From contig CAZWNV010000102.1 in NCBI GenBank assembly GCA_964635265.1, forward strand, positions 1 through 10,730: a DNA stretch of 10,730 bases, read 5' to 3'. The notes under the pieces are model-generated. The model was not told the origin of the DNA and searched no databases. It saw only the letters and a program-made list of their open reading frames with translations. This document shows positions 1-7,104 of this stretch, piece by piece. The DNA is from M55B175 sp964635265. GTDB lineage: Bacteria; Desulfobacterota; Desulfobacteria; Desulfobacterales; Desulfosalsimonadaceae. The position numbers and the translations under genes were made by a program. How positions within the stretch are numbered: position 1 is the first letter of the stretch; every line of letters starts with the position of its first letter.

Positions 1-189
1 GCGAGTTCCCAGTGAGCTGGCGGAGCAAGCCCCAAAGAGAACAAAAAGACATAGCCCAAGGTGCGACAGGCCTCGGGGCAAATAGCGGGGATGGCCTTAC
101 AAAAAACAGATCATAGCTTTCCCTTACTTTCTGCAAAAATGCCGCAGCGGCGGAATAGGAAGCTTTTTACGAGAGCAGCTTCCTTGCCC
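1..189. other. Noncoding stretch downstream of the operon, at window edge
   Basis: I see no supportable gene here. On the minus strand a hydrophobic open frame (GYVFLFSLGLAPPAHWEL, about positions 54 down to 2) runs off the window. It has no ATG after its upstream stop and no ribosome binding site. A second frame opens with ATG at 52-50, also without a convincing ribosome binding site. The only structured part is the pair of inverted repeats at 142-183 described as a terminator. The stretch is probably the operon 3' end plus an intergenic region; a gene could start beyond the window edge. Confidence 0.5.
135..183 (-). terminator. Candidate operon terminator, two hairpins then a T-tract
   Basis: Immediately after the hydratase stop codon, reading the minus strand, there is a 7-bp perfect inverted repeat (GGAAGCT at 158-164 with AGCTTCC at 177-183, 12-nt loop). 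It is followed by a short GC-rich hairpin (CCGC at 142-145 with GCGG at 150-153). A run of five T lies just after the second hairpin in the transcript (139-135 on the minus strand). The second stem is short, so it may be weak. Position and T-tract fit intrinsic termination at the end of the seven-gene operon. Confidence 0.4.
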
Positions 190-960
190 TTACCGTCCTT
201 TGAATTGCGGCTCCCGTTTTTCCATGAAAGCGGCAATACCTTCCCTGGCATCTTCGGTGGCGGAAACCTCCCGGATTTTTTCCACCAGGAAATCGAGAGC
301 CTGCTCAAAAGGCATATCCTGGACCCGGTAGAAGGCCTCTTTGCCGATTTTCATGCCAATGGGGCTTTTCCTGCTGAGAGCGCCGAGTATCCCGTCCACT
401 TCGCCGTCGAGTTTTTCCGGTGGCACCACCCGCGTTACCAAACCCATATCCAGGGCCTGACGGGCGCTTAAGCGCTCTCCCAGCAGGATCATCTCCATGG
501 CCTTTTTCACAAGCACATTGCGGAAGATCAGGGCGCCGATCATCATGGGCCAGAGTCCCACATTGACTTCCGGTGTGCCGAACCTGGCGGTATCCGCGGC
601 CACTACAATATCACAGGCCAGCATAAAGCCGGTGCCGCCGGCCAGGCAGTAGCCGTTGACCCGGGCAACCGTGGGTTTGGGAAAAGCGGCCAGCCGCTTT
701 AAAAGATCCGCATAAGCCTGTTCGGGTGTTTTTTGGCTGCTCTGCCGCCCGTCGCCGCCGAGATCGGCGCCGGAGCAGAAGGCCCGGCTTCCGGCGCCTG
801 TTATGCAGACAACCCGGATGGCACTGTCGGCTTCCGCGGCATCGAGGTGTTTTTCAAACAGCTCCACCAGTTCCGGACTGATAGAATTACGTCTGGATTC
901 CCGGTTGATGGTAATCCAGGCAACTCCTTCTCTAGTCTCGTATAAAAGTTCCTCACTCAT
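190..960 (-). CDS. Enoyl-CoA hydratase/isomerase (crotonase superfamily)
   Basis: The product is 256 residues, a normal length for a crotonase. It should add water to (or isomerise) an unsaturated acyl-CoA in the cytoplasm. Given its neighbours, the substrate is probably a glutaconyl-CoA-type product of the carboxylase, as for AtuE or methylglutaconyl-CoA hydratase. Visible motifs are the first oxyanion-hole segment AFCSGADL (60-67), the second one NGYCLAGGTG (102-111), the FGTPEVNVG segment (128-136) and the C-terminal helices. Of the two classical catalytic glutamates of mitochondrial hydratase, the second aligns with Glu131, but the first is replaced by Gly111. I chose the ATG at 960 because family homology starts there and GGGGG lies just upstream. 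Its start overlaps the AtuA-family stop by 8 nt (ATGAGTGA), implying translational coupling. It is the last gene of the operon. The exact substrate is unknown; an isomerase or hydrolase role is possible. Confidence 0.92.
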   Translation of the reverse strand: MSEELLYETREGVAWITINRESRRNSISPELVELFEKHLDAAEADSAIRVVCITGAGSRAFCSGADLGGDGRQSSQKTPEQAYADLLKRLAAFPKPTVARVNGYCLAGGTGFMLACDIVVAADTARFGTPEVNVGLWPMMIGALIFRNVLVKKAMEMILLGERLSARQALDMGLVTRVVPPEKLDGEVDGILGALSRKSPIGMKIGKEAFYRVQDMPFEQALDFLVEKIREVSATEDAREGIAAFMEKREPQFKGR

Positions 961-2740
961 TGCCGTCCCCCTTTTCCATGATCGCCGCGGGCATCTCGAT
1001 AACCCGGGCCCGCAGATACTCGCCAAGGGTCTTGGCCTGAGGGTCGCTTCGGATGGAGGCGGCCGCACCGTCGCCCAGGATGCCGCGGATGTAGAAGTTT
1101 ATTGCCAGCAGGTTCGGCAGTTCGTAGCGCTCAATGGGGTAGGGGGCGCAGTCCGGGAGCAGTTCCCGGAGTTTCTCTGTTGTCAGAAACTCCCGGAGAA
1201 AGGCGTAGGCCTCCGCGGTTTTGCCCCATACCCCCAGGTTGGCATTTCCCCCCTTGTCTCCGGAACGTGCGGCATAGGCACGTCCCAGAGGCGCCCGCAC
1301 CAGGGGACCCTCCGGAGACGGGGGCGAATGCACTGCCGCAGGGGCGGCAGCGGGGGATTCTCCGCCGGGAACCCGCGGGTCAATGATGGTTTCTTCACCG
1401 CCGATTTCCACGGTCTGCTGAATGTGCCGGCCGTGGATCAGGCACGGCCAGTGCACCACTGTCCGGGTTGGCTTTGCAGGCGGCGCGGTTGCGGAAAACC
1501 CGGGAATATTGGCAAGTGCCAGTTCCACAAGACCGGCGGAGAGGCGCCCTGCTTTTTTTTCATCCGGATCCATCACGGTGAAGCGCAAAAAGGCAAAGGC
1601 CTCCTCGTTTGTGGGCGGATTTTCCTTTTCCGAGCGGATAAGCCGGCAGTCCGCCACCTGGAACTGTTCTTTGCCCCCCAGGCTCTCAAACAGCGTCTCT
1701 TCCACCACCTGCGCCTTTTTCTCGATATCCAGGCCCGTTAAAATGATGGTCATGGAATTCCTGTAGCCGCCCAGACAATTGATGCAGACCTTGGTTGTCT
1801 CCGGGGGCGGCTCCCCCCTGACGCCGGTGGCAAAAACCCGGTCCGGCCCCTGCCGGGCAAGTTCAATAGTGTCAAAGCGCACGGTTACATCCGGCGTCAG
1901 ATACCGGGGGGAGCTGATTTCGTAGAGGAGCTGGGCTGTTACCGTGCCGACAGAGACAAGGCCGCCGGTATCCGGGTGCTTGCTGATGACAAAGCTGCCG
2001 TCCGCATGGATCTCGGCAAGGGGGAAGCCCACATTCCGGAAGGAGGGCACTTCATCCATGAAGGAGTAGTTACCCCCGGTTGCCTGGGCTCCGCATTCGA
2101 TGACGTGCCCGGCGGCGTAGGCCCCGGCCAGGCGGTCGAGCTCGGCGGGGCTCCAGTTGAAATACCAGGCTGCCGGGCCGGCTGCCAGGGCAGCATCCGC
2201 CACCCGGCCGCAGACCACTATGTCTGCGCCTTTTTCCAGTGCGGAGGCGACCCCCCATCCACCGAGGTACGCATTGGCCGTAATCGGGGTGGCGCCTGCT
2301 TCCTGGAGGCTGATATCCTTGTCCAGGTGGGTAAATGATTGCCCGGCATCCTGGAGTTCCTGCAGGCGGCCCATCAGATCATCGCCCGTGATGCAGGCGA
2401 TTTTTGGATGCAGACCGAGTTCGTCGGCCGTTTCCTGCAGTTTTGCAGCCAGGGCGCGGGGATTTAATCCCCCGGCATTGGATACCACACGGATGTTGTT
2501 ATCCAGGCAGCGGCCCATAATCTCTTCCATCTGTTTGAGAAAGGTTCGGGCATAGCCCCTGCTGGAGTCTTTCAGGGTGTCTTTTAAAAGGATGGCCATC
2601 GTGAGCTCTGCGAGGTAATCGCCGGTCAGCACATCAATAGGGCCGCCCTCCACCATCTCCCGGGCTGCAGCGAAGCGATCGCCGAAAAAGCCGCTGCAGT
2701 TGGCAACGGTGAGTTTGTCGGGAGCCGTTTGAACACTCAT
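953..2740 (-). CDS. AtuA-family (DUF1446) acyclic terpene utilisation protein
   Basis: A 595-residue member of the AtuA/DUF1446 family, named for Pseudomonas acyclic terpene utilisation. The biochemical role of the family is not settled. Its regular linkage to geranyl-CoA/methylcrotonyl-CoA-type carboxylases suggests that it handles the carboxylated or hydrated acyl-CoA. The N-terminal domain (about 10-450) opens with the family-typical ANCSGFFGDR and DVLTGDYLAE, followed by VSNAGGLNP (86-94) and VCGRVADAAL (176-185). A Pro/Ala-rich linker (about 460-482) leads to a C-terminal ferredoxin-fold-like domain (about 484-583) containing GDKGGNANLGVW (494-505). In some bacteria that domain is a separate small protein, so this is the fused form. 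Its ATG overlaps the carboxylase alpha stop by 4 nt (ATGA) and is preceded by AAGGAG. There is no signal peptide, so it is cytoplasmic. Family assignment is secure; function is inferred. Confidence 0.9.
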   Translation of the reverse strand: MSVQTAPDKLTVANCSGFFGDRFAAAREMVEGGPIDVLTGDYLAELTMAILLKDTLKDSSRGYARTFLKQMEEIMGRCLDNNIRVVSNAGGLNPRALAAKLQETADELGLHPKIACITGDDLMGRLQELQDAGQSFTHLDKDISLQEAGATPITANAYLGGWGVASALEKGADIVVCGRVADAALAAGPAAWYFNWSPAELDRLAGAYAAGHVIECGAQATGGNYSFMDEVPSFRNVGFPLAEIHADGSFVISKHPDTGGLVSVGTVTAQLLYEISSPRYLTPDVTVRFDTIELARQGPDRVFATGVRGEPPPETTKVCINCLGGYRNSMTIILTGLDIEKKAQVVEETLFESLGGKEQFQVADCRLIRSEKENPPTNEEAFAFLRFTVMDPDEKKAGRLSAGLVELALANIPGFSATAPPAKPTRTVVHWPCLIHGRHIQQTVEIGGEETIIDPRVPGGESPAAAPAAVHSPPSPEGPLVRAPLGRAYAARSGDKGGNANLGVWGKTAEAYAFLREFLTTEKLRELLPDCAPYPIERYELPNLLAINFYIRGILGDGAAASIRSDPQAKTLGEYLRARVIEMPAAIMEKGDGNE

Positions 2741-4713
2741 GGACTTGCTCCTTCGGTTTCTTCTGTCGTTAGTTGAACGAGCAGCTCTCTGGGTTTGACC
2801 TGGTCGCCGGCAGAGACCATGATCGAGGCCACCCTGCCGGCGAGGGGAGCGGTGATCTGATGCTGCATTTTCATGGCTTCCACGGTCATAAGCGCTTGTC
2901 CGGCCACGACGAATTCGCCTTCGGCCACCTGGACATCGACAACGACCCCGTTCATGGTGGAAGCCACATTCCCGCTTTCGGCAGCGGCATCTGCCGCTGC
3001 CGGAGGCTCCAGGGTCTGGTCTTCAATGATGAAGTGGCCGCTGCCGTCGTCGATGCAGATGCAGTGCCCGGACACGGCAAACCAGGCTTTGCGGCGTACG
3101 CCCTGTTCCTTATAGATGAGCTCGTGCTGCTCCTGGCCCACCCATTCCAGATCCACCACCTCTTCCGGAAGGCTTATGGAAAAGCGGCTGCCTTGTTTGA
3201 CAAGCGCTGCCCCGTAATCCGTTCCTTCCCAGCGGAGTTTCATATTGTAACGGTAGGGGGCGGGATTGCGCCAGCAGGTTTCCTCTCTGCCGGGGGCACC
3301 CCTCTGGTAGCTGAGCATGGCCGCCAGGGCCAGGGTGCGGCTGGGTAGGGCGTCTTCGGCCATGCTGATGTCCTGATTGAAGTGCTGTTTGATAAATGCG
3401 GTTGTTGCATTGCCTTCTGCAAATACGGAATGGCCGAGAATGCCCTCGAGAAAGCGTTTGTTGTTGTTGATCCCCAGCAGAACGGTGTCGCAAAGAGCGG
3501 AAGCCAGCCGCCTGCGCGCCTCCTCCCGGTTTTGGCCCCAGGCAATGATCTTGGCCAATATGGGATCGTAATGGGGGCTGATCTCCTGGCCGGCGGCGAT
3601 TCCGGAATCGTCCCGGATGCTCTCGCGCGCGGGTACTTCCCAGCCGAGGATCCGCCCGGTCTGGGGCAGAAAGTCCCTCCGTGCATCTTCTGCGTAGACC
3701 CGGGCCTCTATGGCATGGCCGCCAAACGCGATTTCCTCCTGGGAAAGCGGGAGCCGCTCGCCGGAGGCAACGCGTAACTGCCATGCTACCAGGTCGAGAC
3801 CGGTAATCATCTCGGTTACCGGGTGCTCCACCTGGAGGCGGGTGTTCATTTCCAGGAAATAGAAGTTTTTGTCCTTGTCCACCAGGAATTCGACAGTGCC
3901 CGCCCCCCGGTAGCCGCAGGCGCGCGCGGCGTTAACCGCTGCCTCGCCCATCCTGCGGCGAAGAGAGGCGTCGACAAAGGGGGAGGGCGCCTCTTCGATT
4001 ACCTTCTGGTGCCTGCGCTGGATGGAGCAGTCCCGCTCGCCCATGTATACGGCGTTGCCCAGGGTGTCGGCAAAGATTTGCATTTCGATATGGCGGGGTT
4101 CCAGTATTGCTTTCTCCAGGATAAGCTCGCCGCTGCCAAAGGTGCTCCGGGCTTCGGCCCGGGCATTTTTGATGCTCCCGGCAATTTCGCCGGCCTCGGT
4201 CACCAGCCGCATGCCGCGTCCGCCGCCGCCTGCAGAGGCTTTTACCATAAGCGGCACGCCGATTTTTTCCGCTTCGGCCAGAAGGGTTTCCTCCGACTGA
4301 TCCGGTCCCTGGTAGCCCGGCATGCAGGGCACGCCCGCTTCCAGCATGGCGGCTTTGGACAGGCGCTTGCTGCCCATCAGCTCCATGGCATCCGCCCCGG
4401 GGCCGATAAAGATCAGGCCTGCTTCTTCGCATGCGCGGGCAAAGCCGGCGTTTTCCGCCAGAAAGCCATAGCCGGGATGCACCGCATCCGCACCGGTCGA
4501 AGCGGCTGCATCCAGGATTTTCTGCCAGGCCAGGTAAGATTCGCCTGCAGCCGCTGCACCGATGCAGACCGCTTCGTCTGCTGCCCGCACATGAAGGGCC
4601 TCGGTGTCCGCATCGCTGTAGACAGCGACTGTTCGATACCCCTTGTTTCGGGCGGTGCGGATGATCCGCAGGGCGATTTCGCCGCGGTTGGCGATCAGGA
4701 TTTTGGTTATCAT
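2737..4713 (-). CDS. Acyl-CoA carboxylase alpha subunit: biotin carboxylase plus biotin carrier
   Basis: A 658-residue cytoplasmic subunit, the usual size for MCC/GCC-type alpha subunits. It uses ATP and bicarbonate to carboxylate its own biotin, then hands the carboxyl group to the beta subunit encoded upstream. The order is: biotin carboxylase N-domain from residue 1 (KILIANRGEIA), ATP-grasp glycine loop (SAGGGGRGM, 160-168), HQKVIEEAPSP (235-245), the catalytic strand EMNTRLQVEHP (288-298, with Glu288, Asn290 and Arg292), Arg338, a BT-like linker (about 450-570), and a C-terminal biotinyl domain (about 585-650). The biotin acceptor is Lys615 in VEAMKMQ. All key residues are present, so it looks active. 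It lies 74 nt after the beta-subunit gene and overlaps the AtuA-family gene by 4 nt. The alpha sequence alone does not separate MCC, GCC and PCC substrates; the beta subunit and AtuA partner favour an MCC/GCC type. Confidence 0.95.
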   Translation of the reverse strand: MITKILIANRGEIALRIIRTARNKGYRTVAVYSDADTEALHVRAADEAVCIGAAAAGESYLAWQKILDAAASTGADAVHPGYGFLAENAGFARACEEAGLIFIGPGADAMELMGSKRLSKAAMLEAGVPCMPGYQGPDQSEETLLAEAEKIGVPLMVKASAGGGGRGMRLVTEAGEIAGSIKNARAEARSTFGSGELILEKAILEPRHIEMQIFADTLGNAVYMGERDCSIQRRHQKVIEEAPSPFVDASLRRRMGEAAVNAARACGYRGAGTVEFLVDKDKNFYFLEMNTRLQVEHPVTEMITGLDLVAWQLRVASGERLPLSQEEIAFGGHAIEARVYAEDARRDFLPQTGRILGWEVPARESIRDDSGIAAGQEISPHYDPILAKIIAWGQNREEARRRLASALCDTVLLGINNNKRFLEGILGHSVFAEGNATTAFIKQHFNQDISMAEDALPSRTLALAAMLSYQRGAPGREETCWRNPAPYRYNMKLRWEGTDYGAALVKQGSRFSISLPEEVVDLEWVGQEQHELIYKEQGVRRKAWFAVSGHCICIDDGSGHFIIEDQTLEPPAAADAAAESGNVASTMNGVVVDVQVAEGEFVVAGQALMTVEAMKMQHQITAPLAGRVASIMVSAGDQVKPRELLVQLTTEETEGASP

Positions 4714-4787
4714 GGCCTCTCTCCGCCGATTATGTCAGCTTTTCATTGTAACTGCGCGTTTCCAATACGGAATTTTACTGGTGCCTC
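4714..4787 (-). other. 74-nt intergenic gap inside the operon
   Basis: This is the only sizeable gap in the operon, between the carboxylase beta and alpha genes. Reading the minus strand, a strong Shine-Dalgarno-like AGGAGG sits on the beta stop codon (TAGGAGG), but no start codon follows at a usable distance. Further on, ATGAAAAGCTGA could encode only three residues. The alpha gene uses its own GGAG-type site close to its ATG. I see no clear promoter or terminator. Confidence 0.4.
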
Positions 4788-6401
4788 CTACATTCGGGCA
4801 ATGCCGAAACTGTTGGTTTTGACTGCCCGGATTTCCGCCTCGCGGCAGACATCCAAAACAAAGCCCAGCACGGAGCGCGTATCTCTCGGGTCGATCAATT
4901 CGTCGTCCCAGAGCCTGGCGGTGTTGGCAAGCGCATGGGAACGCTCCTCCAGGGCGGTCCTTGTATCCGTTTCAACCTGGTCCAGGAAGTTCTCATCCAC
5001 CTGTCCGGCTTTTTCCATCCGGGCATGGGCCACTTGGCGGAGCACACTACCGGCCTGGGCGGGACCCATGATGGATACCACGCTGCGGGGCCAGGCGAAA
5101 ATGAAGTCCGGATCCATGCCCCGGCCGCACATGGCATAGTTGCCCGCTCCGTAGGAGCCGCCCACAATTACAGCTATCTTGGGGACCGTGCAGTTGGTCA
5201 CTGCCTGGATCATTTTGGAGCCGTGCTTGATGATTCCCAATCGTTCCGGCTCGGTTCCCACGAGAAAACCGGTGGTGTTATGCAGGAAAATAAGCGGCGT
5301 CTGCGACTGATCGCAGAGCTGCATGAACTGGGTAGCCTTGGCGGCGCCATTTGCCGTGATGGGTGCGTTGTTGCCGAGCACGCCGCAGGCATGGCCCTGC
5401 AGTTCGATAAAGGCGCATACCGTGCCGCTGTCGTATTCCGGCTTGAAATCCAGGATATCGGAGCCGTCCGCAATGCGGGCGATGATCTCACGGCAGTCAT
5501 AGGGGGTTTTGGGGTCTTTCGGCACCACTCCGATAAGCTCCTCCGGGGGATAAAGCGGCTCCTTGTACCGTTTGGGCTCCTGCGGCGGAAGGGTTTTGTT
5601 CCACTGCAGCTTTGCGGTTATTTCTCTTGCAATGCGGATGCCGTCCGCATCGTTTTCCGCAAGGTAATCGGAGACGCCGGAAATCCCGCAGTGCAGCTCC
5701 GCCCCGCCGATTTCCTCGTCCGTTGCTATCTCGCCGGTTGCGGCCTTGAGAAGAGGCGGGCCGGCAAGATATACCGTAGACTGGCGGCGAATCATGACGA
5801 TATAGTCGGAAAGCCCGGGCTGATAGGCGCCGCCGGCGGTTGCACTCCCGTGCACCACCGTAATCTGGGGAATTCCGGCAGCGGAAAGGCGGGCCTGGTT
5901 GGCAAAAAAGGCCCCGGAATAGCCGAACATGTCCCCCGCTTCGCGCAGGTCGCCGCCCGCGCTCTGGGCCAGCACGATAAGGGGCATTTTCTTGTTGAGG
6001 GCCAATTTTTGCGTGTTCATTCGTTTTTCCGCGCCAAAGCGCGACATGCTGCCGCCTTTTGTCAAAAAATCATCCACGTAAATGGCGCAGCGCGTGCCCT
6101 CGACATATCCGATACCGGCTATGCAGGTGCCGCCGGCCGCCGAGCCGTCCATGTCGTTTCCCTGCATGTAGCCCGCAATGGAGTAGAGCTCCAGAAAGGG
6201 GGCCCCGGGATCGAGCAGCAGGTTTAACCGCTCCCGGGGGCTGATGTAGCCCCTTTTCCGGTACCGGGGGATCTTGGATTCCGCGGCATCCAGCACGCGT
6301 TTTTCAATGTCGCGCTTTTGCTGCACCCCTTCTTCCATGTGTTCCCTGTTCTGTTGGAATTGTTCGGACTGCGCGTTGATGCGGGATTGAAAAACTGGCA
6401 T
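4788..6401 (-). CDS. Acyl-CoA carboxylase beta subunit (carboxyltransferase, MCC/GCC lineage)
   Basis: A 537-residue carboxyltransferase that moves CO2 from carboxybiotin to an acyl-CoA. Two crotonase-like halves are visible. The N-half has SPRERLNLLLDPG (54-66), the glycine-rich GSATAGGAY (185-193) and LAGPPLLKAATGE (212-224). The C-half has HNTTGFLVG (374-382) and GGSYGAGNYAMCGR (414-427). The last motif and the overall length are typical of the methylcrotonyl-CoA/geranyl-CoA carboxylase lineage, which carboxylates the gamma carbon of unsaturated acids, and unlike propionyl-CoA carboxylase. In Pseudomonas a single Gly/Phe difference in this subunit separates geranyl-CoA from methylcrotonyl-CoA enzymes; I could not place that residue reliably by eye. 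One oddity is GPAQAG (446-451), where MCC beta subunits usually read GGEQAA. The ATG at 6401 has AAGGAA upstream and lies 14 nt after the TetR gene. It probably forms an alpha6beta6 complex with the product of 2737-4713. Confidence 0.94.
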   Translation of the reverse strand: MPVFQSRINAQSEQFQQNREHMEEGVQQKRDIEKRVLDAAESKIPRYRKRGYISPRERLNLLLDPGAPFLELYSIAGYMQGNDMDGSAAGGTCIAGIGYVEGTRCAIYVDDFLTKGGSMSRFGAEKRMNTQKLALNKKMPLIVLAQSAGGDLREAGDMFGYSGAFFANQARLSAAGIPQITVVHGSATAGGAYQPGLSDYIVMIRRQSTVYLAGPPLLKAATGEIATDEEIGGAELHCGISGVSDYLAENDADGIRIAREITAKLQWNKTLPPQEPKRYKEPLYPPEELIGVVPKDPKTPYDCREIIARIADGSDILDFKPEYDSGTVCAFIELQGHACGVLGNNAPITANGAAKATQFMQLCDQSQTPLIFLHNTTGFLVGTEPERLGIIKHGSKMIQAVTNCTVPKIAVIVGGSYGAGNYAMCGRGMDPDFIFAWPRSVVSIMGPAQAGSVLRQVAHARMEKAGQVDENFLDQVETDTRTALEERSHALANTARLWDDELIDPRDTRSVLGFVLDVCREAEIRAVKTNSFGIARM

Positions 6402-6415
6402 AATCCGTTCCTTTG

Positions 6416-7093
6416 TTATTGGTTTTCCGGGGCTGCGAAAAGATTGTTGACCCCGCCCACGATAAAGGCCACCGCGTCCCGCCCGATATCCTTTAAGTCC
6501 TCCGTGTTGTTCTGCCAGAGCAGATAGTGGTAGGCCACCCGTTCATAGATGCCCATGATGCTCACCGCAATCACTTCCGCGGAGAGCCGACCCTTGAAGC
6601 GCAGCCCCTGGTTTTCGCAGACGGTGTTGAGGGCGTTTAATACGTCGCTTGTGCATTTGTCGAACAGTTCTTTGCGCCGTTTTTCCACCAGGGTGCTTTT
6701 GCCCACGGATTCCCGGAAAAAAATGGCCGCCCGTTCCGGGTGATTGGTGCAGAAGTCTTCAAAAAACGCATAGCCTGCGCGTTTAAATCCCTCCATGGTG
6801 GCGCCGTAGGCGTTAAATTCCCTTCCCAGGATCGTGCGCAGCAGGTGACCGATTTCGTCCATCATCCGGATCAGCAGGTCCTCTTTGTTTTTGAAGTAGA
6901 AATAGACCGCTCCCACGGAGACTTCCGCGGCATCCGCGATTTGCTCCATGCTGGCCTTGTGAAAGCCCTCCCGGGCGAAAAGGCGCTCGGCGGCCTGCAG
7001 GATGGTCTGGTAGCGCTTCTCGCGCTCCCGCTGCCTGCGCAGGGCGGACTTGGACTGCGCGTTGGTTTTGTTCCCGGTCTTTTTCGGGGGCAT
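6416..7093 (-). CDS. TetR-family transcriptional regulator
   Basis: A 225-residue one-component regulator. A basic N-terminal tail (1-25, rich in Lys/Arg) precedes the TetR DNA-binding domain (about 26-75). The sequence ILQAAERLFAREGF leads into the helix-turn-helix EQIADAAEVSVGAVYFYFKNKEDL (49-72). The remaining helices (about 76-220) form the variable ligand pocket. The family normally represses and is released by a small ligand; here an acyl-CoA of the pathway is a reasonable guess. The open frame continues upstream, but the ATG at 7093 is the right start: TetR homology begins after it, and a near-perfect AAGGAGG lies 4 nt upstream. That site sits 11 nt or less from the stop of the dehydrogenase gene. 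The regulator sits inside the operon it probably controls, giving autoregulation. A candidate operator is the palindrome at 9523-9540. It could also act on genes elsewhere. Confidence 0.93.
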   Translation of the reverse strand: MPPKKTGNKTNAQSKSALRRQREREKRYQTILQAAERLFAREGFHKASMEQIADAAEVSVGAVYFYFKNKEDLLIRMMDEIGHLLRTILGREFNAYGATMEGFKRAGYAFFEDFCTNHPERAAIFFRESVGKSTLVEKRRKELFDKCTSDVLNALNTVCENQGLRFKGRLSAEVIAVSIMGIYERVAYHYLLWQNNTEDLKDIGRDAVAFIVGGVNNLFAAPENQ

Positions 7094-7104
7094 GGGCCTC
7101 CTTT

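Noticed and set aside
961..1068. N-terminal extension of the hydratase upstream of 960
   Set aside because: The extra 36 residues are Arg/Pro-rich, lie inside the AtuA-family gene and do not resemble crotonases. The ATG at 960 has its own GGGGG site and homology.
803..1741. Plus-strand open frame (312 codons) opposite the hydratase and AtuA-family genes
   Set aside because: It is antisense to two confident genes, and its composition looks like reverse-frame noise.
3823..5139. Long plus-strand open frame (438 codons) opposite the carboxylase genes
   Set aside because: It is antisense to two intact, well-conserved genes, spans their junction and has no recognisable motifs. GC-rich coding DNA commonly gives such shadows.
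4935..6227. Plus-strand open frame (430 codons) opposite the carboxyltransferase
   Set aside because: It is a mirror of a conserved carboxyltransferase gene, with no motif or convincing ribosome binding site.
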